Positions 62,994 to 64,000 of a stretch of DNA of 64,000 bases are shown here, one piece after another (the first letter of the stretch is position 1; the number at the start of each line of letters is the position of its first letter). The notes under the pieces were generated by a model, which had not been told where the DNA came from, made no database searches, and worked only from the letters and a program-made list of their open reading frames with translations. The stretch spans positions 1 through 64,000 of the forward strand of contig QQVE01000028.1 in the NCBI GenBank assembly GCA_003389325.1, read 5' to 3'. Source of the DNA: Planctomycetota bacterium (GTDB lineage: Bacteria; Planctomycetota; Planctomycetia; Pirellulales; PALSA-1355). The position numbers were made by a program, and so were the translations under genes.

Positions 62994-63548
62994 TTAGCGC
63001 ACCGCGCTGTGGCTCGTATTCACCACGGCCCCATGCCGGTTGCCGCGCGGCGGGGAGGTTTCGGCGACGGAGGTCGTCGCGGCGTCGGCTTTCGGGCGCT
63101 TGTGATTCCAGGCAAACAGCTTGGGCGGGTGCACGGCTTTGTCGCCCTTGATCACGACCACGTGGTCGACGGTCTGCGCGGGGCCATAGTGCACTTCGAG
63201 TTGCACGTCGGTGCCGTCGGCGATCGACTCGACCGGAATGCCGACCACTTCCCATAAGCCGAACGTGGCCACGTCGGCCGCGCCGTGGGCCAGGGCCCGA
63301 GCCGCCTTGGTGCCTTTGGAGTAACCCTGCTTGAAGGCAAACACGTCGACGCTCGTGCCCACTTCGCGATCGCTCCACACGGGCGATCCCAGCTCGGCAA
63401 TCACGTGCGTGCGCGGCACGCCGGCATTCAGCACGTCCATATTTCGCTTGTCGGGTTGTTCGGTGGCCTTGATGGCCGCGCAGCTCGAGAGACCGACCGT
63501 TGACAACAGCAACACCGCGGCCGCTTGGCCAAGCATGCAGGCTTTCAT
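62994..63548 (-). CDS. Hypothetical lipoprotein
   Basis: About 184 residues from MKACMLGQAAAVLLLSTVGLSSC, with a lipobox LSSC. GVPRTHVIAELGSPVWSDREVGTSVDVFAFKQGYSKGTKAARALAHGAADVATFGLWEVVGIP resembles SmpA/OmlA-like small lipoproteins (the V-x3-LGSP pattern), with an inserted Gly/Ala-rich stretch. The tail is Pro- and Thr-rich. It lies on the minus strand between the hypothetical membrane proteins and the ammonium transporter gene. Confidence 0.65.
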   Translation of the reverse strand: MKACMLGQAAAVLLLSTVGLSSCAAIKATEQPDKRNMDVLNAGVPRTHVIAELGSPVWSDREVGTSVDVFAFKQGYSKGTKAARALAHGAADVATFGLWEVVGIPVESIADGTDVQLEVHYGPAQTVDHVVVIKGDKAVHPPKLFAWNHKRPKADAATTSVAETSPPRGNRHGAVVNTSHSAVR

Positions 63549-63699
63549 GGCGAGGGCTTCCATGAAGAGAAAAAGGGACCGGACTGAACAGCCCGGAAGA
63601 AGGGGGGCGATGTTAGTGTTCATCGGCCGAAATCGTCAACAGCATTAGCCGCACGCATGCCATCACCGCTAGCGTCGAGGAATCGTCGCGCGCCATGAA

Positions 63700-63721
63700 A
63701 AAGCCGCCCGGAAGCGGCTTT
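63700..63721 (-). terminator. Terminator hairpin
   Basis: AAAGCCGC (63700-63707) and GCGGCTTT (63714-63721) pair perfectly with a 6-base loop. On the minus strand the stem is followed by TTTTTCATGG, a short T-run typical of intrinsic termination. It probably backs up the terminator of the ammonium transporter transcript. Confidence 0.6.
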
Positions 63722-63840
63722 GCGAGCGAGTGCCCCGGCGCGCACCCCGACTTGGGCGAGCTCTTTCAAACCCGCCCAAGTCTTTTGGGGCGTCCTTCTG
63801 GCTCTGTGAAGAAGCCAGAATGCGCAGGCGAGGGTTTGTA

Positions 63841-63879
63841 AAAGGCCGGCGCCGCCGCAACCCGGCGACGCCGGCCTTT
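63841..63879 (-). terminator. Terminator hairpin of the ammonium transporter gene
   Basis: AAAGGCCGGCG (63841-63851) and CGCCGGCCTTT (63869-63879) pair over 11 bases, 14 bases after the amt stop on the minus strand. It is followed by TTTT at the end of the stem. It is the expected transcription terminator for that gene. Confidence 0.7.
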
Positions 63880-63892
63880 CGATCGCAGACGA

Positions 63893-64000
63893 TTAACTGG
63901 TTTCGCTGGCGAACTGGAAGCCGTGGTAGGCCTCGTTGCCGTGTTCGCCGAAGTCGAGACCTTCGGCTTCCTCTTCCGGCGTGACACGCAATCCGATCGT
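63893..64000 (-). CDS. amt: Ammonium transporter C-terminus (cut by window edge)
   Basis: The minus strand encodes IGLRVTPEEEAEGLDFGEHGNEAYH followed by GFQFASETS and a stop. GLRV-x3-EE-x2-GLD-x2-EHG-x-EAY is the cytoplasmic tail of Amt/AmtB ammonium channels, the part that contacts PII proteins. The membrane part lies beyond the window. Its presence fits a nitrogen-active chromosome region but is not part of the island. Confidence 0.85.
   Translation of the reverse strand, partial: TIGLRVTPEEEAEGLDFGEHGNEAYHGFQFASETS

Overview
The window reads as a chromosomal segment of a planctomycete, most likely close to the Pirellulales. This rests on the protein families: a large cytochrome with the planctomycete-type C-terminal haem domain, an alginate-export-type porin, a Tat-exported FnIII/purple-acid-phosphatase protein, a CsrA with a planctomycete-like tail, and many small lipoproteins. 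The assignment is inference; no rRNA gene is present.

Layout. 1-8.6 kb is accessory DNA: the end of an IS5-type transposase, a primase-helicase, a short tyrosine recombinase, decayed nucleotidyltransferase and RtcB genes, and three abortive-infection/HEPN-type genes. 8.6-12.6 kb holds a phosphatase and small unknown genes, and ends with a 3'-half tRNA-Ser fragment that looks like an island boundary. 12.7-25.4 kb has a porin, MobB, DUF488, a lone SdhB-like protein, a DevBCA-type exporter, a DHOD-like protein, and the NO module (cupin, quinol-type NO reductase, haem proteins). 25.4-29.2 kb runs rightward: an Rrf2 regulator with a dyad in its promoter, a methyltransferase, an NnrS-like protein and a RIC di-iron repair protein. 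29.3-35.2 kb encodes a NarB/NasC/NapA-like molybdoenzyme with NarI-like, ferredoxin, Rieske, small membrane and SLAC1/TehA-type transporter genes. 35.2-37.7 kb carries a triheme lipoprotein, a GYD protein and a globin on the minus strand.

The centrepiece, 38.2-47.2 kb, is an operon closely resembling nitrite oxidoreductase (NXR) of Nitrospira and anammox bacteria: a cytochrome/NxrC-like lipoprotein, Tat-exported NxrA, a small protein, NxrB, a TorD chaperone, a cupredoxin and a MOSC protein. From 47.7 to 59 kb lies a stress/dormancy block: HAD-HerA fusion, three Rnk-like proteins, an NtrC-type regulator with its PAS kinase, tandem Usp, CBS, HPF-like and BON-like proteins, CsrA and MgtC.

What ties it together: -24/-12 (sigma-54) promoter matches stand before the NXR operon, the Nas-like operon, two rnk-like genes (one heading the kinase/regulator operon), the Usp gene and the CBS gene, with weaker ones before the DUF3365/NO-reductase operon and the HAD-HerA gene. 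The sigma-54 activator in the window is the obvious candidate regulator. I infer a low-oxygen or nitrogen-oxide regulon combining periplasmic nitrite/nitrate conversion, NO detoxification and growth arrest.

The right end (59.3-61.7 kb) has decayed alkA and DUF488 genes, an excisionase-like gene and an integrase next to an intact tRNA-Thr(CGT), a typical integration site. Ordinary chromosome follows, ending in the 3' end of an ammonium transporter gene.
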